Assembly (NCBI RefSeq): GCF_000315625.1
Contig: NW_005434605.1
Span: forward strand, 120,580 to 184,579
Direction of reading: 5' to 3'
Length of the DNA: 64,000 nt
Source: Guillardia theta CCMP2712
Lineage: Eukaryota; Cryptophyceae; Pyrenomonadales; Geminigeraceae
Positions 1-10,280 of the stretch are shown here, one piece after another (the first letter of the stretch is position 1; every line of letters starts with the position of its first letter). Made by a program: the position numbers and the translations under genes. Below the pieces are notes generated by a model. That model had not been told where the DNA came from and did not search any database. It worked only from the letters and a program-made list of their open reading frames with translations.

Positions 1-3000
1 ACATCGAACGCCATCTTGACGATCATCCTCTCCAGGAAGAACTTCAATGCTCGCATGGCTGAGTTGCAACCGATGAACAGGTCATGAATGCGAAATCCGT
101 GCTGGTCAACAAAGAGCTGATCCTCAAGGTTGTGCTGGACGTTATGGGAAGAGGAGGAGGAGGAGGAGGAGGAGGAAGAAGATGATGACGACGATTGTTG
201 AGTATTTTCGTCCTTGATTACCTCCAGGTTGATCTCATGGAGATGAATCTTGGCGTTGTTGTTCAACTGGTCGAAGACAGAAGCAAGCTGAGAGTCGTCG
301 GCCGAGGTCAAGTACACGTCGTACTTCTTCTTGTGCTGATATGACAAGTCCGAGCCCACAACGCCACCTCCAGCAGAGCGCGAAGTCGAGCTGGGAACGA
401 CTGACCGGACCAGAACAACGAAAGGGGACATGTTGTGGGTCCTCTGACCCTCCATGGCCTCGAACTCCCGGAAGTGGATCAAGTCAATGTCGGCGCTATG
501 AAGGAAGATGATGTGGCTGACCAGCAGTGCCTCCTGCTCCTGCTCCAGCAGGAAGACGAGGGACGCCCAGGTTACCGCGGTTCTCAGCTTCCACTTCCCT
601 TCCTCAGGCGTGAAGGCAGCCACCCTTCCGACCTCTTGGAGGCGGGACGATGAGCTCGAGATGTTGGAAGTTTGCATCTTTTCAACGAGCGACTTGACGT
701 CTTGGAAGCTCTTAACATTCCTGCACATCCAAACCCACTGCTGCAGAGTCCTATCATACGCCTCCTTCTCGCGGTCGTCGTCGGGTGGCAGAGCTGGTAG
801 TTGACTCCTGGATGGCTTGTTGTTCATCTCCACACTCTGCCAGAGTGCCTTCCTCCCTTCTTCGTCCTCCTCCGAGAACTTGGAGCGCAAGAGAGCAAGC
901 TCGTACGCGTTGATCAGGATGGCGGTGAAGATGGGCATGACGAGATACTTGCCCATCAAGACGATGACAACCTGCAGAGAAGCGTCAGAGAAGATGAGAT
1001 GAAGGAGGGAGGGAGGGAGAGAGGGAGAGAGGGAGGGAGGGAGGGAGGGAGGGAGGGAGGGAGGGAGGGAGGGAGGGAGGGAGGGCTCACGAAGAAAAGA
1101 GCGTTGGCAGGGTTCTTGTCTCTGTACGGCCCTGTGCTGTAGCCGGTCTTGTCAATCCCCGCAAACATGTGGTTGTACCAGTTAGACCCGGTCGAGATCG
1201 TCACCACAGACACCAGCGACTGTCCGATCCAGTCGAAACTCGTCGGTAGTCTCCTCCATACTCGCTCTTCCCCCGCTGCATCTGCTCCCTTGCAATCTTG
1301 CTCGGCGAATACTTGGTTGTCGCTGCACGAGTTGAGCTGACCCATGAAGAGCTGAAGGCCGAGGAGCGAGAAAATGAAGGAGAGGAGCCCAGAGAGGAAG
1401 ATGGCGGCTGCGATGCTCTTGTAGCTCGTGAAGATCGTGTCGATCATCCTCTTCAGCCCTCTCACCTTGGCGACGAACCTCAGGGGGCGCATGGCCTTGG
1501 TGACCCTGAGCAACCGCAGGGCAGGGGAGTTGGAGGAGGAGGAGGAGGAGGAGAGATAGGAGAGGATCTTGAAGCTCTCCTCGACCATGGAGGCGGCAAC
1601 GACGAGGAAGTCGAGACGGTTGTAGGAGACCTTGATGTACTCAACGAAGTTCATCCCGAGGACCTTGAGCACGAACTCGAGGATGAAGACGAAGTTGAGC
1701 ATCGAGGTGAACGTGTTGAGGGTGACAGCCTCCGCCTTTGTCATGTTCGGGCGGTCAAGGAGGATGCAGACGCAGGAGAGGAGGACACAGAAGATCAGAA
1801 ACTTCTCCACCTTGGGGTTGAACACGATCCTGCAAGACAGGATGCGGACAGGATGGAGAGGAGGGAGGAGCCCGAGGGAGTAGCCCGTCTGATAGCCATA
1901 TTTGAGCCCCTCCTTCCTTGCGTATACCTCCTCTTTGAGCCTCTTCAGCGGCAGGATGCTGATCCTGTAATAAGCTCTGTTCTTTTCATCCTTCTCCTCA
2001 TCCTCCTCCAGCATTCTGATCTTCCTCGCTATCCCATCCTCCACGATCTGCAGAGTGTTTGACACGTGTATCCCCAACTCCCTGCTCCCCATCCCCTCCC
2101 TGATGAACATCTCCTGCTCCGTCTCCTTCATCTTCGCCAGCGCACGGCGGATCGAGTTGACGTCGTCTTGGCCCTCCCCCTCGTACCTCCTCTTCGCCTC
2201 TCTCGCGCTCTTACTCACGAGTAGCAGGTCGTGCGCCCGCTGCTCCTGCCTCCTCCTGTTCTCCTCGATAGTATGCTGGAGGATCATCCTGGACTCCTGA
2301 AAGAGTTTCCACTGGGAAGCATCTTCCCTCCTCCTCGTTGTCCGTTTCAGCCTGAGGAAGAAGTCAGGGCGGCGGGAGCGAAAGGAGGCAAGAGCAAGGG
2401 ACGAGGGAGGAGAGCGGTTCACCCTTTCAGCTTGTTCTGCAGCTGGTTCAGCTCTTCCATTCTCTTGCTCATCAACTTCTTTCTATGCTCTCTCTTCATG
2501 TACTTCACCCGAAACTCATTCAGAATCTTTTCCTTCTCCTTCTTCAGCTGCTCCTCCCCTTCCTGCAGAGAGATCAATCGGGAAAAATGAGAAGCTTAGG
2601 CGTCCTACTCTTGTTTCTTGCTCCTCCCATCCCCCAACCCCTCGTTCTCTCCTATTCCTACTCTTCATGCAGCCCCCGCCCTATGTCCCCTGGCCGCAGT
2701 CCCCCTCTTCTCTCCCCCTTCTCCTTCCCTTCCTACTCATCCCCCTCTCTTCCTACTCATCCCCCTCCTCGTACCCTCCTCCAACGCGTCTGCCCTCCAG
2801 CTCCTCCCCTTTCCTCTCGTCCTTCTTGTCCTCTCCCAATCTTCCACCCCTCCTTCTCGCTCCCTGTCCTTCCTGTCCTCCCTGCCCTTCCCGCTACTGT
2901 ATCCTTTGCTTCACACCTCGCTGAATCCGATGATGACGATGGTGATGGCGATGGAGCCGAGAAGGTACTTGCCGAGGAAGATGGCGAAGAAGAAGAAGAA

Positions 3001-6000
3001 GGAGGAGGACTGCAAGCTTGATGCGCGGACGGCGACAGAGTAGATGGAGGTCCATCCCTCCACCAGGAAGATCTGGACGGAAGACAGCATGCTGTTCCAC
3101 AGCACTGCAAAGTTGCTTCGGGGGAGCACCGAGACTATCTGGGGACGGTCGGTAATCGGGTTCGAACTCGCGAGGTCCGTGCGGAGGACAGGCGCACTTC
3201 CCTTCCTGCTGAAGGTCGACCAGACCTCGACGACCCAGGGGTTTCTCAGCTTGTCAAATGTGACATTGACAACCACGGCTGGGAGCCCGACGACTTGCTG
3301 AAAGGTCTCCGTTCGCGAGCTGAGCCAGACCTTGGCCCCCATGAACAAGTTCGCCTTCTCTTCCGCGGCCTCCTGCATGGTGGAGCCGAAGAGCGCCTGG
3401 CCCAGGAGGGCGAACATGAGACAGAAGAGGAAGTAGATAGCAAAGACGTTGGCGATGGAGAGGACCAACTTGACCAGGATCCGGATCTGCTCCTGGATGA
3501 TGCGCAGGTTGCGAAAGACGCGGACCAGTCGCAGCAGGCGCAGAGCTCGGAGGGAGGTGATGCCCGAGCCGCTGCCCTCGCACGCCACCATGCTCGAGGC
3601 CGCGCGCATGCAGCGAACGCTGGAGAGGATGACTTCGATCTCAGCAGAGGAGATAACAACCAAGGTCAAGTCAAAGAGGTTCATGGGGTCCGAGAAGTAG
3701 AGTCGCGGCCCCAGCCCGACGAGCTTCACGAAGAGCTCCCACAGAAAGACTGCGATGAAGGCGATGTTGGCGTACTGCACCCACAAATGAAACGTGAGGT
3801 GTTTCTGATCTCCTTCCTCCCCAGCTCCCCACAGCTGCCCCACCATGCTCTGCCTCGCGTGCTCCATGGCCATGCTGACGGTGTTGAGCGAGACTACAGT
3901 CGTCACGATGAGCTCGAGGGCCTGCGAGCGAGCGAACGCGGCCCAGAGGTCAACGCAGAGCCAAAAGAACTTGGCAACCCTCCGGATGGACTTGAGCAGG
4001 AGGGTGAGAGCCTGGGCCTTGCTGTCCGACGAGACGCGGAGGTTCCAGTAGGGAAAGAAGCGCTTTCCATCCCCGTCGATCTCGAAGCGGAACATCGGGT
4101 CGACCGGAGGAGGAGGAGGAGGTGCGAGGTCGATCGCCGGCACGTGAGTTTCCATCCGCTTCATCTTCCTGAGCTGCGCGAACTCGAGCGAACATCTCAC
4201 CATCGCGTTGTCGTCGGCGAACTTTGAGATGAGCTGGTCCCAGTGAAAGAAAGCCTTGAGCATGCCCGGCTTGGAAAAGTGAAGGATCACCCGCCGCTGC
4301 AGCCACTTCATCTTCGCCGCTCCGTTCTGCCGCCATCTGGACTGCATGTGAGCCTTGATCCTGATGGTGTGATACTGCGTCCAGTGCCGCCAAGTGTTGA
4401 ACATCTTGGCAACTACCACATGCTTCCAGTGCGCTATGACCCAGGACGCCAGGCGCTGCAGCTTCTTCCTCTTCACCCGCTGGAACTGTCGGGAGAGGAC
4501 GGCGAGGAAAATGTTCATCAAGAAGATGGGGAAGGTGAAGAGTTGGATGATGAAGAAGACGGCAGCAGCAGGGTTCGAAGTCTGCATGAAGAGATACATC
4601 TGCGAATTCCAGTCTACGTCTGCAAACAAAGGAGAGAGGAAAGGCGAGAGGGGAAGACGGGGGATGATAGTTGGAGAGATAAGGTGGGACAAGACAGGAG
4701 GACAACCAGAGGAGAAAACAAGTGGACGGAGAGAGAGACAGGAGAGGAGAAAGAAGAGAACGAGGATGGAGAAAGTGAACGAACAAGGAGTGGAGGAAAA
4801 GCATCAGGGACCCATCGCAACAGAACAACAAGTCGTTACTTGTTATGCTCCTTGCTACCAGAAGGAGAGCGGATCCGATCCCATCGGGGTGTGAATAATC
4901 CGGGTTTTCTCCGCTAGGAACGCACTGGTAACCAGGAGGGCAGTCTCCGTCTGCACGACAGAACGACTGCAGGTCAATGGCACTGCTGCTGGTGACGCTG
5001 GACAAGAGCTTGCCGCTGGTCGTGCTGAAGCATCGGAGCTGAAGGCACCCCCCGAAGAGCTGGACAAGGCAGATGGCGAAGACGATGGTGACGGCGAAGA
5101 TGAGGAAGAGGGCGCTGAAAATCTTGTCGGAGGAGCTTGAGAGAGTTACCATGATCGTCTGCCAGGTGACGTCAGCGATGGGTCAGGTGCAAGAAGAAAA
5201 AAGGTCAACGTGGCTGACCTTCATCTCCGGGAGCCTCCGTATGCCTCGGAGGACTCTGAGGGCTCGGAGTGTACGAAGACTTTTGAGATTGTTGGCAGCT
5301 AAGGACGAAGTGATCTCAACGATACCCAGGACGCCCAGGATCAGGTCAAGGACGTTGAGTGAGTTTCTCAGGTATGAGGTGCTGTGCATGATGAAGCCGA
5401 AGGCAATGATGTTGAGAACAACATCAAGAGCGAAGAAGATTGAGACAACGATGGTGGAGATTGAGGACAAGACTGAGGTGGAGGTGGCCGTGTTGTTCAA
5501 GTCTGGAACATCCAGCGGGTCGTCGATGACGGTGATTGCGATTGAGAGCAGGACGAAAAGGATGAGAACGGCCCTGTACTCTCTCCTCTCGATGATCCAG
5601 ATGCATGACAGGCGGATCACGTTTTTGATGTTCATTCCTGCAAGCAACACGTCAGCAATCATCTCATCCCCTCCTTGTCTATTCTCTCACCAAGGACGCC
5701 ATGAGTGGCGTACACGTTTGGGTCAGGCCAGGGCTGGGAGCAAGTTCAGCTCTCACTTTCACCGCCGCATCTCGTTACCTCCAGCTCGACATGGTCATTC
5801 ACTTCAGCTGCCTGCCAACCTCTCATGAGACGCACGGAATAATGGCCGTCAGATGTGATCGCGTGGCTCCCAGCTCGCCGCGGTATCAACCGCATACAAG
5901 TCTCCGCCCAGAAGCTCCTCGCCCGCCAGAACCCCAGCACGACGTACGTCCCGATGGGACTGCAGGAAGTCAGCACGTCAGGCAGGTGGGAACAATGTAC

Positions 6001-6896
6001 TCACCCTCGCACTTTGGCGAGCTGCAGCTCAGCAGCCTGTCCTTGAACTTCCTCCTCGTTGATCGACACCAAGACGTCTCCTACTTGCACCCGTCGACTC
6101 TTCCAAGCTGAGCTGGACCTCAGCACAGCCGCAACACGGAGCTCCATGACTCCGGACAAGCTAATGGTACTGGTGCATGCAGTCATGCGAGGCGGCGAGC
6201 GCCCACAGTCATACACACCTCCTAAGGACGAACGACTGGAAGATGATTCCGACGTCTCCCACCTCCACTTGCGGGTCGTCGATCTCGAACTCTTTGAAGG
6301 TTTGGGAGTCGAAGTCAAACCTGAAGGACTTCGCTGCTCTCTCCACTGTTTCCCTCACCGACGGATCGACCTTCTGATGGGCCTGCTCCACGTTAGGACC
6401 CCACCCCTTACACCGCACGATTTCTCACCAGGTACTGATGGGAGAGACTCAACTTGGCTGCGTGTATCGATTGTTTATATTTAGGATCGATCAGGGACGG
6501 TAGGCCAGGTCGATACACAATCGCTGAGTTGCCCGGCAGGTTTGAAGGGAGAGCTTGAACGATTGAGGGGTTTGAGAGCGCGTGACCCTCTTCTTGGAGC
6601 AGAGGAGACGCATCAGTCTTCTCCTTCTCTTCCTTGTTCGTCTTTGGTCTTGAAGGATCCTCCAAAGACCCAGCGGTCCATGAAACAACTGGGTAGAACC
6701 CAAAGGGCCTGGCCCGGGGGTTGTCATTCCTGGGGCCATACGTCCTCTTGTGACTGGTACGAAGATACTCGTCACCAGCCTCAAAGGACTTCTCTGAGAT
6801 CGCCAGACCCGACAGGGGAGTGAAGGCGGCTGCTGGGCGGGTGCCGAACCGCTCATTCAATTCCTGCTTTGACTTGCGGGAGTTCGCCGAGTGCAT
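1..6896 (-). CDS. Voltage-gated cation channel alpha subunit, N-terminal PDZ domain (3' end beyond window)
   Basis: Pore-forming subunit of the four-domain Cav/Nav type, plasma or ciliary membrane. Exons fit in frame: 6429-6896, 6219-6382, 6005-6160, 5763-5959, 5219-5637, 4840-5158, 2917-4619, 2423-2562, 1091-2351, <1-971, giving about 1930 residues. Residues about 190-280 form a PDZ domain (VQVGDVLVSINEEEV, then GPIGTYVVLGF across a splice). Three six-helix domains follow. Their S4 helices include RTLRALRVLRGIRR, LRALRLLRLVRVFRNLR and LRLLRVTKAMRPLRF. Pore motifs read TNVDW, LVEGW and TGSNW, so the usual Cav glutamate is kept only in domain II. Domain I has a Cys-rich extracellular loop. The II-III linker is a charged coiled coil. 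After the third S6, a tail with an acidic/Ser run ends in a segment (LKFFLERMIVKMAFD) that may enter domain IV. Start ATG at 6896 is the first in the open exon. The channel class is secure; ion selectivity is not. Confidence 0.88.
1010..1085. repeat. (GAGG)n simple repeat inside a channel intron
   Basis: A near-perfect GGGA tetranucleotide run. It fills most of the 972-1090 intron that splits the third-domain S6 helix of the channel. On the coding strand it is a C/T-only tract next to the acceptor, so it doubles as a long polypyrimidine tract. Confidence 0.9.
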
Positions 6897-7446
6897 GTCG
6901 AATCAGGCGGGCTCTCAGGAGGGAGCGGGGCAAGGGAGGGAGAAGAGGAGAGGAGAGGAAGGGGAGGGAGGAGAGGAGAGGAGAGGAAGGGAGGGAGGAG
7001 AGGAGAGGAGAGGAAGGGAGGGAAGAGAGGAGAGGAGAGGAAGGGAGGAAGGTGAGGTGAAGAGAGGAGGAGAAAGGAGGAGGGGAGAGATTCACAGTCA
7101 CATCCTGCTCCACGACAGCTGCGCACATCACTATCGCGTTGATAGTTTGATGGCTTTTTGTTTTTTTTTGGTCAAAAGGGTCCCGACCGGTCGGCGTCTG
7201 ACTGTGACTGATTTTTTTAACTTAACTTTGAGTAAAGAGTCAGTTGCCTTCAGGGCTTCACTGAGTAGTGACACAACAGGCATCTACCATCAACACGACA
7301 GATTTGAGCGCAACGTGAACCATTTCACCTTGTTACACCTCGTATGAATCAGTAGAGGGGTGCTGAGGAGTGCTCCAGAACTTCTCACTGTGAAATCGTT
7401 TGAAGTTCCTTCATACAAGACTTCAATCTGATCATGAAAAAACTCC
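6897..7446. other. Intergenic region with purine minisatellite
   Basis: Space between the channel start and the stop of the glycosyltransferase gene. Positions about 6925-7085 are a G/A-only minisatellite built on GGAGAGGAGAGGAAGGGA-type units. It lies directly upstream of the channel start codon, so it would sit in its promoter or 5' UTR. Positions 7216-7236 carry a TTTAACTTAACTTTG-type motif that recurs exactly at 56762-56782. No gene seen. Confidence 0.75.
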
Positions 7447-10265
7447 TCATAATCGTTCATTGAAAAACGACAGCGCCTCCTTCACTTCCCCCACCCTCAG
7501 CGTCAAGGTCCCTCGGTCTGACGCCCATCTCCCCCCCAGCCTCTCCTCCCTTCCTCCCTCCTCCTCCTCTACGCATGCCCCTGACAACAAAGTGTCGTAG
7601 TGGCAGAAGCGAAACCTTCCAAACTCCACCATCGGGTACCGAAAGCGTCGTAACGCGCTTTCAAGCAGATGCCAGCGCAGATACGACACGCTCAGCGCAG
7701 CCGGAGCTTCCATCACATCCGACCAACCGGCGACGCCCTCTCCTTCTAGTTGCCTCGAGTACACAAGCTTCACGATGCCTTGCTTCAGCCTCCCCCCTGA
7801 CTCATCGGCCGCAAGCCTTGTCCGCAGGTACTCGAGGTGCTCTCCTGTGAGCGCTTCCCCGTACAGCAAGTAGCACACCTCCCGCCGCTCTCGCTCGAGG
7901 TCATCGAACACCATGATACTCAACTCTCGATGCAGGCTCATCCGAGCTCGATAGTCCGCTTCCACGTCCTGCGAGAGCAGAGAAAAGTGACAAGAGCGTG
8001 ACCGATAGCAGTCATTGCTCGGAGAAAGAATCAGAGCCGTTCCTTCCGCATCCTCGCACATCGAAAACATGAACCGCTCATGGCTCTCCCCCAGAAAACA
8101 AACCCCCGGAATGCTGCCATCAAGTAAGGGTTCGTCGCAAACGAGGTTGATTGCAGAATGCATCTCAGCACTCTTGTGGGACAGCAGACATTGAGGCTGA
8201 TCCACCATCAGCGAGCAAGGCGGAATGGAGTGGAAGACGTGATACGAGCTTCTCGGTAACAGGACCACGTCCCCCTCAGCCTGTCGCATGCAAGTTGAGA
8301 CTGCCGCATCCACGCTCCCATACACACTGTCGACGTACGAGTTGTCTGATGTCATGTTCCCTACCACTGACGCCACGTAAAACTTGTACATACTTGAGAA
8401 TTCAGACCGACGATACCAATCTTCCTCGCAGACTGGGGCAATCGGAGCGTGCTGCTTCGGATTGTGAGGAAATCGAGTCTGTCGATCGACATCTGAGCCC
8501 CAGAAAGCGTCCTGCGTCACAACAAGTCCGTCAAGACAGTCACGCTAGCATAGCACCCTTCCCCCCTCACCTGAAAGAAACCTGGTCTCCTCAGCAGGTA
8601 CGCCTCCAGGTGCCCCCGCTCGATCAACATCGGCAACATGTTGTCCACAGCAGCAAACACGGGCTTGCACAGGTGCAGGACCTTCCTCGCCCCCTGAGCA
8701 GTGAACACTATCGCTCCTGTACATCGAGGCCGATGTGCCCGGCTGATGTGAGCGAGCCCTGGCTCCGAGCAGTGTGAGCTGCATTTCTCGAAGCAGTACT
8801 CCAGGTACAGCAGGTCTGCCGAGGCCGGGAGCTCCTCCAGCGCTCTTTTGATCCGCAAGTTGAGAGACGGGAGGTAGTCATGCACCATCAGGTCGTCCTC
8901 GAACACTCCGATCAGCTCTGCCCCGCTTGATAGACCTTCTTCCAACACCCGGAGGTTGTCCATCGCCCGAGCGATGTACGGCTTCAGCGCACCATGCATC
9001 GTCCATGGCGTGATCGACATGAGCTCCACCCCCTCCCGCGTTACCCACCCAGAGCTGATCAACGCTTCTACATCGATCTCCTCTTTGAGGGTGAGTGCCG
9101 GAAAGCTCACATTCCTGAAGCCTGCTGCCTTCAGCAAGCCTTCCATGTGTCGTCGCTTTTGTTCTTTCCCAGGAAGGCTCAACACAAACACCTTCATGTC
9201 GAACGCATGCTCCACCTGGTCGAAAGAGAAGTCTCCTCTCAAGTACCTGTTCGTGTTGATCATCGCATCTTCCGTGTATTGCAGCATGTCCGGAAAGGTC
9301 GGGCTTTCACATTCGTAGTCGTCATCTCGGCAAGTGTCGTCCAGCTCACACTTACACGCCATGTCCTGACAGAACAGCTTCACCTTGGGCGAGAGCGATC
9401 CTTCCCAGCCCTCCCCCTCAGGCTCCCCCCCTTCAATGCACACTTCCCTCATCATCTCCTCCACATGCGACGTCTCGTCTGCGTCCTCGTCTGGCAACGC
9501 ATACGTACAACTCAAAACGACCCTCAGCTCGTAGCAGCCAGGCCTTGGCTTGATCTTATGTCGATCGATGATCTCTCCTCTCAACAGCTGCTCTGTCAAC
9601 TCCCATCCGTTCTCTCTTGTATCTCTCGCTGCTTCTAACCGCGCATCCCCAAACCAAATCTCAACCGAGTAGAATGCTACCACATGCTCACTGCTCCCGA
9701 GCTCAGCGCTGTAACCGACCGTGAGCTCTACTTCTCCTTGATCTGAGGGCACAAGATGGCTGTCTGGCGCTGGCAGCTTGAGGCTGAGCTTAGCCCCATA
9801 CACCACTTCCATCTCATGCCACACCACCAGCCTCCCGCCCGATACTGAAGCTCTCGCCTCGTGCTCCAGGTATGTACCGAACCACAAGTGCCCTTGCGTG
9901 AGATTGATTGCATTCATCTTGCACGCGTACGCTCCATCGCCTGACCGCTCGCAGTGCCTGCACATGTCGTGAGCATTGCTCGCAGGGCTCCCGGCCCCCT
10001 GCACTGCATCCTCCATGCTAGGTTCCCGGCTTGTCGTGTACAGGCGATACACCCAACCCTCACAATGAGGCTCATCGTCTGAGCTCAGGTGGAGACGAAA
10101 CGGAACCTCAGCAGAGGTGACCGATCTCTTCAAGACGAGAAGATGCGAAGGCCAGCGAACATCTATGACTGGAGCTCTGCTGCCATCTGTTGAAAGCGCG
10201 GAGGCGAGGACAACAAACGAGCACAGCGCGATGTTGAAGAAGATGGTTCTGACTACAGCCAGCAT
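7447..10265 (-). CDS. Secretory-pathway glycosyltransferase family 25-like protein
   Basis: Two exons, 8571-10265 and 7447-8511, joined in phase 0 across a 59-nt GT-AG intron, give about 919 residues. An N-terminal hydrophobic stretch (residues 5-24) looks like a signal peptide or anchor, so it should act in the ER/Golgi lumen. Residues about 350-565 match the GT25 fold: an opening VFVLSLPGKEQKRRHMEG, an acidic nucleotide-sugar/metal motif VFEDDL, and the closing LLRRPGFFQ followed by DAFWGSD. This family includes bacterial LPS galactosyltransferases and collagen galactosyltransferases; donor and acceptor cannot be read here. The N-terminal 340 residues and the C-terminal 350 residues, both Cys-containing, are unrecognised. 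A transposon is inserted 177 bp upstream of the start codon. Confidence 0.82.
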
Positions 10266-10280
10266 GTTCCATCACAAGGT

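Noticed and set aside
1298-4227. Long plus-strand ORFs (254 and 310 codons) opposite the channel gene
   Set aside because: They are antisense shadows of helix-rich channel exons; composition is Glu/Asp/Arg-rich with no domain, while the minus strand reads a clean channel.
6857-7131. Overlapping ORFs on both strands in the GAGAGG repeat
   Set aside because: All are repeat translations (Arg/Glu/Gly or Pro/Ser/Leu) created by the purine minisatellite.
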